From: an uncultured Eubacterium sp.
GTDB taxonomy: Bacteria; Bacillota; Clostridia; Lachnospirales; Lachnospiraceae
Direction of reading: 5' to 3'
Length of the DNA: 16,557 bases
Assembly: GCA_900547255.1 (NCBI GenBank)
Contig: URGC01000055.1
Span: forward strand, 1 to 16,557
The position numbers were made by a program, and so were the translations under genes. Numbering within the stretch: the first letter of the stretch is position 1; every line of letters starts with the position of its first letter. Positions 6,310-14,213 of this stretch are shown piece after piece. The notes under the pieces were generated by a model that saw only the letters and a list, made by a program, of their open reading frames with translations, had not been told where the DNA came from and ran no database searches.

Positions 6310-7650
6310 ATGGCAAATTTAACAGGACAGGAAGTAGCAGAGTTACATAAGAAATATATTTTACAGTCATGGTCTAAGGCTGGTGGAGATGTTTTACCGG
6401 TTGAGAAGGCAAAGGGCATATATTTCTGGGATTACGATGGAAAGAAGTATGCTGATATGGCATCACTCCTTGTATGCTCTAACCTTGGACATGAGCTGCC
6501 AGAGATTGTTGAGGCGATTAAGGAGCAGGCAGATAAGATGTGCTTTATGGCTCCAGCGTATGCATCAGAACCTAAGAGCAAGCTTGCCAAGCTGCTTGTT
6601 GAGGCAGCAGGTGAGGATACATATAAGAGAGTGTTCTTTACTAATGGTGGTGCCGAATCTAATGAAAATGCAATCAAGATGGCAAGAATGGTGACAGGAA
6701 GAACTAAGATTTTCTCATGTTACAGAAGTTATCATGGTGCTACACTCGGTGCTTCTAATGCATCTGGTGACTGGAGAAGATTCGCAGCAGAGATTGGTGG
6801 TGCGAATGGATTCGTTAAATTCATGAACCCACAGATGTACAGAGATGGTTATACATATGGTGTTGATGATGAAGTTGTTACTAAGAAGGCTCTTGCAGAC
6901 CTTGAACTTCAGTTAAGATATGAAGGACCAACCAATGTGGCTGCAATTCTTATGGAGTCAATCGTAGGTGCGAATGGTGTTATCCTCCCACCTAAGGGAT
7001 ATATGGAAGGTGTAAGGGCACTTTGCGATAAATATGGCATCTTAATGATATGTGATGAGGTTATGGCAGGCTTCTTCAGAACAGGTAAGTGGTTCGCATG
7101 GCAGAATTTTGATTTCAAGCCAGATATGATTACATTTGCAAAGGGCGTTACATGTGGTTATGTACAGCTTGGCGGTGTTATTGTTAATGAAAAGATTGCT
7201 AAGTATTTTGAAGAAAATGTACTTCAGTGTGGTCTTACATATTCAGGTCATACACTTGCATGTGCGGCTGGTGTGGCAGCAGTTACATATTATAAGGAGC
7301 ACAATATTGAACAGCATGTTGCAGAGATGCATGAGATTGTCAAGGCATTCATGGACAAGATGGTTGAGAAGCATAAATGTGTAGGTGAGGCAAGATGCAT
7401 AGGTTTATTCGGAGCGCTTGAGATGGTTAAGAATAAGGAAACAAGAGAACCACTTCAGGAGTATGGTATTCCGGGAACAGCAATGCCTTGGATATTTGCC
7501 GAGTTAAAGAAGAGAGGTTTTGCAACATTTGGACGTGAGAACTTTATCGAGATATGTCCACCTCTTATCATAACTAAGGAAGAACTTGACGAGTACCTTC
7601 CAATTCTTGATGAGGTGCTTACACTTGCTGATGAGAAATTCTGCGAATAA
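6310..7650 (+). CDS. Class III PLP aminotransferase, taurine/omega-amino acid transaminase-like
   Basis: This 446-residue cytoplasmic enzyme would move the amino group of an omega-amino compound to a 2-oxoacid, giving an aldehyde. Fold-type I class III marks are clear: TNGGAESNENAIK (111-123) for phosphate binding, YHG (141-143) stacking on the cofactor, ICDEV with Asp249 contacting the pyridine nitrogen, Lys278 (TFAKG) forming the Schiff base, and TYSGH (310-314). Length is typical. It starts at the ATG eight bases after AAGGAGG; an in-frame ATG at 6274 has no good ribosome binding site. It is first in an operon with a metal-dependent alcohol dehydrogenase and divergent from a TauE-type exporter, the combination expected for taurine transamination (Tpa/Toa), sulfoacetaldehyde reduction and isethionate export. 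Beta-alanine or GABA transaminase activity cannot be excluded. Family very sure, substrate about even odds. Confidence 0.88.
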   Translation: MANLTGQEVAELHKKYILQSWSKAGGDVLPVEKAKGIYFWDYDGKKYADMASLLVCSNLGHELPEIVEAIKEQADKMCFMAPAYASEPKSKLAKLLVEAAGEDTYKRVFFTNGGAESNENAIKMARMVTGRTKIFSCYRSYHGATLGASNASGDWRRFAAEIGGANGFVKFMNPQMYRDGYTYGVDDEVVTKKALADLELQLRYEGPTNVAAILMESIVGANGVILPPKGYMEGVRALCDKYGILMICDEVMAGFFRTGKWFAWQNFDFKPDMITFAKGVTCGYVQLGGVIVNEKIAKYFEENVLQCGLTYSGHTLACAAGVAAVTYYKEHNIEQHVAEMHEIVKAFMDKMVEKHKCVGEARCIGLFGALEMVKNKETREPLQEYGIPGTAMPWIFAELKKRGFATFGRENFIEICPPLIITKEELDEYLPILDEVLTLADEKFCE

Positions 7651-7721
7651 GTATAATTGAGCAAATTGAATAAATCAGACATTATAATGTTGGAGATATT
7701 ACTCTGAAAGGAAGGAATGCT

Positions 7722-8843
7722 ATGAACTGGGATTATATTCAGCCGGTCAAGATAAGATTCGGCGCAGGAAGATGTGTAGAGATAAAGGATCTTGCGAAAA
7801 CACTTGGAGCAAAGAATGGTCTGCTTGTTGCAGATCCATTCTTCTTCACCAACGGACTTGCAGATAAGATTATTAAGGACAGCGATGGCGCACTTACAGC
7901 CTCATTTGGAGAATTATCACCTAATCCGGATGTAACAGAGGTTGATGCATGTGCGGAAGTTATTAGAAAGAATGATATAGGATTTGTTGTTGCACTTGGC
8001 GGAGGAAGTTCAATGGACTGTGCCAAGGCGGCTGCCAGTATTGCGCTGACAGAAGATTCAATAAGAAAATATCATGGAACAGGCGTGGCTATGCCACAGG
8101 AGCATCTTCCACTTATAGCGGTTCCAACGACAGCAGGAACTGGAAGCGAAGTTACATGTGTAGCGGTTCTTACAGACCATGCTAATGGCAAAAAGTCGCC
8201 AATTGTGTCAGACGGATTCTTCCCTGATTATGCAATTATCGACCCTGAGCTTACATACACAATGCCACCTAAGGTTACAGCAGGAACTGGTATTGATGTG
8301 CTGTCACATGCGATTGAGGGATTCTGGAGCAAGGGACACCAGCCTATATGTGATGCGTGTGCATTACATGCGGCAGAACTTGTATTTAAGTATCTGTACA
8401 GAGCTTATGAGAATCCAACAGATAAGGAAGCGAGAGAGAAAATGTGTGAGGCATCACTTATAGCTGGTCTTGCATTTACACTTCCTAAGACAACTGCTTC
8501 GCATGCATGCTCATTTCCATTGACCAATATTCACCATATCCCACATGGTGAGGCGTGCGGACTTACACTGGATTATTTTGCAAGAATTAATGCAAAGGGT
8601 GAAGAAGGCGCCAGGATTGATGAGTTTGCAAGAAAGCTTGGATTTGCCGATACAAACGACATGGCAGATGCAATTCATGCTCTAAAGGAAAAGCTTCATC
8701 TTAGAAATGATTTAAAGGATTTACATTTATCAGAGGAGCAGATAGCGGAGCTTGTAAAAATCAGCCGTCACCCTAACCTGTATAACAATCCGGTTGATAT
8801 AACGGATGAGATGCTGGATGAGATGTATCACAGCATGGCGTAG
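7722..8843 (+). CDS. Metal-dependent (type III) alcohol dehydrogenase, possible sulfoacetaldehyde reductase
   Basis: This 373-residue NAD(P)H-dependent enzyme probably reduces the aldehyde made by the preceding aminotransferase to an alcohol. The dinucleotide-binding motif GGGSSMD is at 93-99 and the TTAGTGSEVT stretch at 136-145. The four metal ligands of the iron-type ADH family are all present: Asp192, His196, His261 and His275. Length is normal. The start is an ATG after AAAGGAAGG; the 71-bp gap to the aminotransferase contains a 12-bp palindrome, ACATTATAATGT (7679-7690), which includes TATAAT but no partner -35. Relatives with this layout include SarD/TauF sulfoacetaldehyde reductases, 4-hydroxybutyrate dehydrogenases and other short-aldehyde reductases. 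Sequence alone does not settle the substrate; the neighbours favour a polar aldehyde discarded after nitrogen removal. Confidence 0.88.
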   Translation: MNWDYIQPVKIRFGAGRCVEIKDLAKTLGAKNGLLVADPFFFTNGLADKIIKDSDGALTASFGELSPNPDVTEVDACAEVIRKNDIGFVVALGGGSSMDCAKAAASIALTEDSIRKYHGTGVAMPQEHLPLIAVPTTAGTGSEVTCVAVLTDHANGKKSPIVSDGFFPDYAIIDPELTYTMPPKVTAGTGIDVLSHAIEGFWSKGHQPICDACALHAAELVFKYLYRAYENPTDKEAREKMCEASLIAGLAFTLPKTTASHACSFPLTNIHHIPHGEACGLTLDYFARINAKGEEGARIDEFARKLGFADTNDMADAIHALKEKLHLRNDLKDLHLSEEQIAELVKISRHPNLYNNPVDITDEMLDEMYHSMA

Positions 8844-8881
8844 GAACAGGTAAAAAGAGAGGAAAGGAGCGTGATGGCTCT

Positions 8882-10393
8882 ATGTATAGCGTTGTAATAG
8901 CTTTTGGAATGGCAAGTGTTATGCTGTGTCTTGGAATGTTTATAAGAGCAAAAGTACCATTTTTCAGACATATGCTTATGCCAACCAGTGTTATAGGTGG
9001 CCTTATCGGATTTATAGTTATGAATACAATCATTGGTAAGGTTTATGTGGGTGGAGTATCTATTAAAGATTTCAGTAATATTGTTGATGTATTTTTTGTG
9101 ATGTCATTCATATCAATAGGACTTACTGGTGGTGGCAAGAAGAAGCAGAATAAAGATAAGGATAAGAAGAATAAGCAGAAAAAAAGCAGTGGTGCAGTCA
9201 GAGGTGCGCTTGGAATGTCACTTATATGGTGTATTCTGTATGCTGTACAGCCATTAATCGGAATAGGTGTTACAGCGGTTATGGGTAAAGCTGTTAATAT
9301 GGATTCCATGTATGGAATTCTCGTTCCTTTTGCTTTCTGTCAGGGACCAGGACAGGCATCTACTTATGGAAGATTATTTGAGTATACATATGGATATGAG
9401 AATGCAGAGATGGTTGCGCTTACATATGCTGTTATTGGATTTATAGCAGCATTCGGAATAGGTGTTCCTGTAGCAAGATATGGACTTAAAAAAGGTATTG
9501 CTAAGAATAAGAGTACAATTAACAGTTCAGTTGAGAGAGGCTTTTTCACTCCTGAAGAACAGAGAGAACCTCTTGGAAAATCTACTTTTCATAGTGCTAA
9601 TATAGAAACATTTGCAGCACATTTTGCAATTATGGGTGTTACATATCTGCTTGCACTCCTGATGGCATATGTCATCAGATTAATACCAGGACTTGGACCT
9701 ACATTTGCAGCGATGTTATTTATGTGGGGCATGTTCGCAGCTTATATTGTGAGATGGATAATGGGTAAGTTAAAGATTAGTTATCTTATCAATAATGCAT
9801 TTCAGAGCAGAATAACAGGATTTTTCTCTGATTATCTCGTTGTAAGTTCATTTATGGCAATACAGGTCGGTGTTATTGGAAAATGGATTGTGCCAATTAT
9901 AATCGTCGGAGTAATTGCCGCAATAGCTACATTTCTTGTTTCAATGTATTTTGGAGAAAGACTTGGAAGTGACCATGATTTTGAGAGAGTTCTTGGTGTA
10001 TATGGAACAAGTACAGGTACAACACCAAGTGGTTTATCACTTGTGAGAATGGTAGACCCTAAATTGCAGACAAGCACTGGTGCAGAGCTTGGTGTTATGA
10101 ATATGGGAATGATGTTTTCAACACCAACTATGTTATTTATAACATTTGCAGGACTTCATTACATATCATTGCCGGTAGCATGTGGAGGAATATTCATAAC
10201 AATATTTGTGTATCTGATATTACTTAAAGTATTTGGTGTATGGAGAAAGCCGACATTTACATTTGCTAAAGGACGTATATGGGATGGCGCAGATAACCAG
10301 TCTCAGGATGAGTACCTCAAGGGCTATCTGCATGATATAGGAATTAATAATGTAAGTGATGTTGAGACACTTGTTAATAACAGTATGCAGTAA
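8882..10393 (+). CDS. GltS (ESS)-type sodium:organic anion symporter
   Basis: This 503-residue polytopic membrane protein has about ten to twelve hydrophobic segments. Two spots match E. coli GltS in pattern: QGPGQASTYGRLF (154-166) followed by VPVARYGLKKG, and VYGTSTGTTPSGLSLVRM (373-390), the paired glycine-rich regions of the glutamate:Na+ symporter family. At 503 residues it is about 100 longer than E. coli GltS; the extra includes a very lysine-rich cytoplasmic-looking loop (85-102, GKKKQNKDKDKKNKQKKS) and a soluble C-terminal tail (about 465-503). The start has GGAAAGGAG 12 bases upstream, a long spacer. The gene is followed 21 bp later by a PII-type gene, so control of transport by nitrogen status is plausible. 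It may carry glutamate, the amine substrate or the end product; I cannot tell which. Confidence 0.82.
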   Translation: MYSVVIAFGMASVMLCLGMFIRAKVPFFRHMLMPTSVIGGLIGFIVMNTIIGKVYVGGVSIKDFSNIVDVFFVMSFISIGLTGGGKKKQNKDKDKKNKQKKSSGAVRGALGMSLIWCILYAVQPLIGIGVTAVMGKAVNMDSMYGILVPFAFCQGPGQASTYGRLFEYTYGYENAEMVALTYAVIGFIAAFGIGVPVARYGLKKGIAKNKSTINSSVERGFFTPEEQREPLGKSTFHSANIETFAAHFAIMGVTYLLALLMAYVIRLIPGLGPTFAAMLFMWGMFAAYIVRWIMGKLKISYLINNAFQSRITGFFSDYLVVSSFMAIQVGVIGKWIVPIIIVGVIAAIATFLVSMYFGERLGSDHDFERVLGVYGTSTGTTPSGLSLVRMVDPKLQTSTGAELGVMNMGMMFSTPTMLFITFAGLHYISLPVACGGIFITIFVYLILLKVFGVWRKPTFTFAKGRIWDGADNQSQDEYLKGYLHDIGINNVSDVETLVNNSMQ

Positions 10394-10414
10394 ATTTGAG
10401 AGGAGATGTCAGAT

Positions 10415-10741
10415 ATGAAGATGATATATGCAATTGTAAGACCAGAAAAGGTATATGAGGTAAATCGTGCATTGGCAGAGGCAGGATTTGGAGCATCAAC
10501 TAAATGGACTGTAGCAGGAAGAGGAAAGCAGCATGGTATTCAGGTTGGAGATATTATATATGATGAGATGACTAAGAATATGCTTATGATTGCCTGTGAA
10601 GATGATGACAAGAATGAGGTTATAGATGTAATAATGGATTCTGCCCAGACAGGTGAAAATGGTAATTCTGGTGATGGAAGAATATTCGTGGTTCCGATAG
10701 AGGAAGCATATACAATATCCAGCAGAAGTAAGGACAATTAA
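10415..10741 (+). CDS. PII-family nitrogen signalling protein, NifI-like
   Basis: This 108-residue trimeric-type PII protein would bind ATP/ADP and 2-oxoglutarate and act on a partner protein. It begins MKMIYAIVRPEK as PII proteins do. The GRGKQHG segment (35-41) leads into the T-loop, and TGENGNSGDGRIFV (79-92) is the nucleotide-binding B-loop with a three-residue insertion. The T-loop is about three residues shorter than in E. coli GlnB and lacks the usual uridylylated-Tyr context, resembling NifI-type proteins. I chose this ATG, nine bases after AGAGGAG, over one at 10406 that abuts the ribosome binding site. Instead of amtB, the gene upstream is a GltS-type transporter; the lysine-rich loop of that transporter is a candidate docking site (inference). 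No nif or glutamine synthetase genes are in the window. Confidence 0.87.
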   Translation: MKMIYAIVRPEKVYEVNRALAEAGFGASTKWTVAGRGKQHGIQVGDIIYDEMTKNMLMIACEDDDKNEVIDVIMDSAQTGENGNSGDGRIFVVPIEEAYTISSRSKDN

Positions 10742-10778
10742 TATCAATATATGTTGTAAAGCATGAAAGGAGGCTGCC

Positions 10779-11876
10779 ATGAAAGAGTTATTAAGAGATA
10801 GAATTGTGGATATGACAGGCAGAGTGGCTGTGAGTGGATATGAGTGGAAGCTTGCGGCATACGTTGCAGACGAGCTTAAAGGATATGCCGATGATATCAG
10901 GATAACTCCTAATGGCAATCTTATTGTAACTGTCAATGGCATTTGTGCAGGCCCAGATGTGCTTTATGGAGTTCATCTGGATGAGGTGGGATATGTTATC
11001 AAGAGCATAGATGATAACGGCTTTCTGTATTTTGGTAAAATTGGCGGCTCATCAGATAATATTATTCCCGGAAGAAAGGTTATTATTAAGACTGAAAAAG
11101 GTGATGTTTCGGGAGTTATAGGTGTCCGTTCAACACATATGCTCACAGAGGAAGAAGCTAAGAAGATGCAGACTGTGAATGTATCATATGTAGATATATG
11201 TGCAAAAGATAAAGAACAGGCAATGGAATGGGGCATCAGAAGTGGATGCCAGATGGTAATCGACAGTCCATGCACGCCGATGAAAAATCCTGATTATATG
11301 GTGACTAAAGCGGCGGATTGCAGAGCTTTGTGTGCAATAATTTTTGAATTAATCAGACATATTGACAGAGAAAAATTAGCAGGAAAGCATTATTTCGTAT
11401 TTACTGCGATGGAAGAGGTCACGACAGCGGCGTTGCGTTCTGTCGTTGAAGAGATTAACCCGGATTATTGCTATATATTAGACACAATTCCTGCTGGTGA
11501 TGTTCCTGATATCAGGAGCACAGATAATCCTATTAAGCTTGGTGCAGGACCAGTTGCTGTATTATTGCAGCATAATCCAAGATTTCATAATTATGCTGTA
11601 TCACATCCTGCATTAGTGAAAGCTGTGGAGAATGTGGCAGCAGATATGCATATGGATATTCAGGAATTTGCATTTACAGGTGCATTTTATTCAACAGATG
11701 CGGCGGGTGCAGTTAATTCTGGAAGAGGCAATGCGATTATGACAATAGCACTTCCAAGAAGATATTCCCATTCGCCCACAGAGGTAATCAATCTTAATGA
11801 TTGTTTAGATGTATACAGGTTAGTTGAAAAACTTGTGTATACTCCGGTTGAAATGGAGGTGGGAGCATGGCTGTGA
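10779..11876 (+). CDS. M42-family metallopeptidase (aminopeptidase/deacylase-like)
   Basis: This 365-residue cytoplasmic dinuclear-metal hydrolase belongs to the M42 (PepA/FrvX-like) family. Metal and catalytic residues are all recognisable: His66 (VHLDEVG), Asp180 (AADCRA), Glu212/Glu213 (TAMEEV), Asp235 (LDTIPAGD) and His331 (YSHSPTE). Some motif flanks differ from common M42 enzymes: AADCRA replaces the usual DDRAG-type sequence and TAMEE the usual TVQEE. The enzyme may therefore be a specialised dipeptidase or amidase. It starts at the ATG five bases after AAAGGAGG and overlaps the next gene by 10 bases. Its place between the transaminase genes and the dipeptide-type ABC importer suggests that it frees the amine substrate from an imported peptide or amide. 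Confidence 0.85.
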   Translation: MKELLRDRIVDMTGRVAVSGYEWKLAAYVADELKGYADDIRITPNGNLIVTVNGICAGPDVLYGVHLDEVGYVIKSIDDNGFLYFGKIGGSSDNIIPGRKVIIKTEKGDVSGVIGVRSTHMLTEEEAKKMQTVNVSYVDICAKDKEQAMEWGIRSGCQMVIDSPCTPMKNPDYMVTKAADCRALCAIIFELIRHIDREKLAGKHYFVFTAMEEVTTAALRSVVEEINPDYCYILDTIPAGDVPDIRSTDNPIKLGAGPVAVLLQHNPRFHNYAVSHPALVKAVENVAADMHMDIQEFAFTGAFYSTDAAGAVNSGRGNAIMTIALPRRYSHSPTEVINLNDCLDVYRLVEKLVYTPVEMEVGAWL

Positions 11877-13051
11877 CGGTAGAAGACCTATATAAGTCAG
11901 TAAAAGATGACGAGAGATACGAAATGAAGTGTGTAGCGGGGCAGACCGGAATGGACAAAGTTGTTAACTGGGTTCATATGGTTGAAAGTACTGCTATATC
12001 GGAATTTCTTGAGGGCAATGAGATAGCATTTACAACTGGAATCAGTACAGCGAGTGATGAAGATTCAATTCTGGAACTGGTAGAGTCTATATATAATAAT
12101 AAAGCGAGTGCCGTAGTTATCAATATTGGCCCCTATATAAAACAGATACCACAGATTGTAATTGATTTTTGTGATTATAATGATTTCACGTTATTTGAAG
12201 TGCCATGGCATGTACACATGGCAGGAATAATGAAAAGCTTCAGTGAAACTCTTACTATGGCTGACCGGGCTGATATGGAAGTTACAGGAGCTATGGAAAA
12301 TGCAATATTTTTTCCTTTGCAGCAGAGCATGTATATGCCTTTATTTGAAAAAAATGGCATAGACTGTGAGCTGCCTTATTGCGTTGCGCTGTTTTTTATA
12401 GAAAAGCTTGAAGAAAAAGAGAATAGAAGAGGAACAATTGAAGAATCAATAAGACATATAACGCATGATTATAGTGGGACTGGCAGAAAAGAGTGCTTTG
12501 TTTTCTCAAAGCGTGGAACAATATTTGTTATATTTAAAAATTGTGAATATGGTGAGATTGAGACAGATGTCCATAGCATAATTGATTATCTTCGCAGAAT
12601 GGGTGGAATATATGAAAATGTGTACTGTGGCGTGGGAAGGAATACGAGGAGTGTAAGATGTCTTCATAAAAGTTATAATCTTGCTTTAAAGGCAATGAAA
12701 CTGCAGATGAGAAGAGGTGCTGTCGGAGAACCGGCTATATTTAAGGAGATGGGAGTGTATAGAACTCTTATGGCTATTGAAGATATTGAGATAGCAAAGG
12801 AATACTATAATGAACTTCTTGAAAAACTTGTACGTTATGATGAGCTTAATAAGACAGAATATGTGGAGTTTTTAAAGGTGTATTTTAAGGAGGCTGGAAG
12901 TGTAATTAATACGGCGGATGCGTTATATCTGCATAGAAATACAGTCAATTACAAACTTCGTAAAATAGAAGAAATACTTAACTGTGATTTGACTGATTTT
13001 GATACCAAGGTGGAATTATATCTGGCTCTTAAATTGTCTGAGCTTATATAA
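11867..13051 (+). CDS. PucR-family transcriptional regulator
   Basis: This 394-residue DNA-binding regulator has an N-terminal PucR-type domain (about 5-125), a central GGDEF-like, non-catalytic domain (about 165-285), and a C-terminal helix-turn-helix of the PucR/CdaR type (about 330-392; ADALYLHRNTVNYKLRKIEE is the DNA-reading part). PucR/CdaR proteins are mostly activators of catabolic genes that respond to a pathway metabolite. It starts at the ATG inside the end of the M42 gene, after GGAGGTGGGAG, so the two are translationally coupled. It sits between two operons that share an identical palindrome, and the exporter gene carries a third version, which makes it the obvious candidate regulator of all three and of itself. 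The effector is unknown but should be the substrate or aldehyde. Confidence 0.9.
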   Translation: MAVTVEDLYKSVKDDERYEMKCVAGQTGMDKVVNWVHMVESTAISEFLEGNEIAFTTGISTASDEDSILELVESIYNNKASAVVINIGPYIKQIPQIVIDFCDYNDFTLFEVPWHVHMAGIMKSFSETLTMADRADMEVTGAMENAIFFPLQQSMYMPLFEKNGIDCELPYCVALFFIEKLEEKENRRGTIEESIRHITHDYSGTGRKECFVFSKRGTIFVIFKNCEYGEIETDVHSIIDYLRRMGGIYENVYCGVGRNTRSVRCLHKSYNLALKAMKLQMRRGAVGEPAIFKEMGVYRTLMAIEDIEIAKEYYNELLEKLVRYDELNKTEYVEFLKVYFKEAGSVINTADALYLHRNTVNYKLRKIEEILNCDLTDFDTKVELYLALKLSELI

Positions 13052-13069
13052 GCTGCTGAAAACAACAGC

Positions 13070-13085
13070 TTGTGCATGAGCACAA
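13070..13085. promoter_or_regulatory. Palindromic operator of the ABC-transporter operon
   Basis: TTGTGCATGAGCACAA has 6-bp perfect arms around ATGA. Its 14-base core (13071-13084) is identical to the core at 6089-6102, and in both places exactly 18 bases separate the core from a TATATTG. It begins 19 bp after the stop codon of the presumed regulator gene. Confidence 0.7.
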
Positions 13086-13106
13086 ATTTTATTAATCATG
13101 TCTATA

Positions 13107-13135
13107 TTGTGAAAACTTGCAGGAGAGGATAAAAT
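13107..13135 (+). promoter_or_regulatory. Predicted promoter of the ABC-transporter operon
   Basis: TTGTGA (13107-13112), 17 bp, TAAAAT (13130-13135). The -35 is weaker than that of the aminotransferase operon, in line with a need for an activator. The position relative to the palindrome (29.5 bp from its centre to the -35) is the same as in the other operon. No room for a promoter exists between the following hairpin and the first gene. Confidence 0.6.
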
Positions 13136-13163
13136 CTGAACTATCAAATAAATCTTGCAAGAC

Positions 13164-13204
13164 AAAGGCGTCTGTTACATTGGAATGTGACAGACGCCTT
13201 TTTG
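13164..13204 (+). terminator. Leader terminator/attenuator of the ABC operon, also able to end the upstream operon
   Basis: A 17-bp stem (13164-13180 and 13185-13201) with one G-U pair and a TGGA loop ends in TTTTTG. It lies downstream of the predicted promoter and 34 bp before the first permease gene. No other terminator follows the regulator gene, so the hairpin could both end the long operon and attenuate the short one. Its outer bases match the leader hairpin at 6183. Confidence 0.75.
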
Positions 13205-13237
13205 CAGATTAATCTGAAGAGAAAGGAAGGCAGTGGT

Positions 13238-14200
13238 ATGATTAAATACATATTTAAAAGATTACTGATTGCAGTACCAATATTTATAGGTATTACATTT
13301 GCAGTATTTATGTTATCAAGCATGGCACCAGGTAATATAGTTGACCAGATAGTCGGCTCAAGTGATGTTCCAATGACGGAGGAGCAGATAGCAGCCCTTA
13401 ATCATCAATATGGATTTGACAGACCCGTAATAGTACAATATGCGGACTGGCTGGGAGATTTATTTCATGGGGATCTTGGAACATCGTATAGAAATAAAAA
13501 ACCAGTTATTGATGTTATAGGACAGAGAATAGTACCAACACTTACACTTACACTAACATCATTGGTGCTTGCACTTATTGTTGGCATTCCTCTTGGTCTT
13601 GCATCAGCATATAAGCCTAAATCAGTCTGGTCGGCCATTGCAAATTTCTGTATATACATAGGTTCATCAATGCCGACATTCTTTTTCAGCTTATGTCTTA
13701 TATATTTGTTCTCGGTTAAGCTTTCGCTGCTGCCGGCATCTGGAATGTATAATGCGGCGGGACCTAAGACAATCGGAGTTGTTATACAGCATCTGATAAT
13801 GCCATCAATAGTACTGATGTTTAATATAGTTGGTGGATTTATCAAACAGACAAGAGCCAGTCTTTTAGAGATAATGAATGAAGAGTACATTAAAACAGCA
13901 CGTGCCAAGGGTCTTAGCGAAATAGTGGTTGTTGTAAAACATGGATTTAGAAATGCTCTTATACCTATTGTTACACAGATTGGTCTTATGGTTCCATTCC
14001 TTGTAGGAGGAGCAGTTGTAGTAGAAAATGTATTTGCATGGCCTGGACTTGGAAGCCTTATGAGTACATCAATTAATTCAAGAGATTATCCGGTAATAAT
14101 GGGAGTTGCAGTTATCATATCGGTGGTAGTACTTCTTGTTAACATTCTGATGGATATTATATATGCATTTATTGATCCAAGAATATCATATGACAAATAA
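13238..14200 (+). CDS. Dipeptide/oligopeptide-type ABC transporter permease, DppB-like
   Basis: This 320-residue inner-membrane permease is one half of the channel of a peptide/opine/nickel-family importer. It begins with the typical DppB opening (MIKYIFKRLL, a first membrane helix at about 9-28), then the outside loop with DRPVIVQYADWLGDLFHGDLG (61-81), and five more membrane segments. The EAA loop that docks the ATPase is at about 216-244 (EYIKTARAKGLSEIVVVVKH). The end matches the family (FIDPRISY). The start is the ATG seven bases after AAAGGAAGG; an upstream in-frame GTG lies inside the leader hairpin and is not credible. It is first in its operon, 13 bp before the partner permease. Transport of a di- or tripeptide or an amide is the family expectation; specificity resides in the binding protein. 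Confidence 0.9.
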   Translation: MIKYIFKRLLIAVPIFIGITFAVFMLSSMAPGNIVDQIVGSSDVPMTEEQIAALNHQYGFDRPVIVQYADWLGDLFHGDLGTSYRNKKPVIDVIGQRIVPTLTLTLTSLVLALIVGIPLGLASAYKPKSVWSAIANFCIYIGSSMPTFFFSLCLIYLFSVKLSLLPASGMYNAAGPKTIGVVIQHLIMPSIVLMFNIVGGFIKQTRASLLEIMNEEYIKTARAKGLSEIVVVVKHGFRNALIPIVTQIGLMVPFLVGGAVVVENVFAWPGLGSLMSTSINSRDYPVIMGVAVIISVVVLLVNILMDIIYAFIDPRISYDK

Positions 14201-14213
14201 AGGAGGGGTGGAT

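Noticed and set aside
7679..7690. Perfect palindrome ACATTATAATGT before the alcohol dehydrogenase as an internal promoter or operator
   Set aside because: It contains TATAAT but no -35 at a usable distance, and short AT-rich palindromes are frequent in such DNA.
6310..8843. Firm naming of the enzyme pair as taurine aminotransferase and sulfoacetaldehyde reductase
   Set aside because: Sequence motifs prove only the families; GABA/4-hydroxybutyrate and beta-alanine/3-hydroxypropionate pairs use the same families, so no gene symbols are given.
8874..8897. Eight-codon minigene (ATG to TAA) overlapping the start of the GltS-type gene
   Set aside because: Its ATG is only four bases from the ribosome binding site and the frame is too short to judge; likely chance, though the 12-base spacer to the true start is long.
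13050..13071. Hairpin AAGCTG/CAGCTT just after the regulator stop as a terminator
   Set aside because: Only six pairs with a 10-base loop and no T-run; its right arm overlaps the operator. The hairpin at 13164 is a far better terminator.
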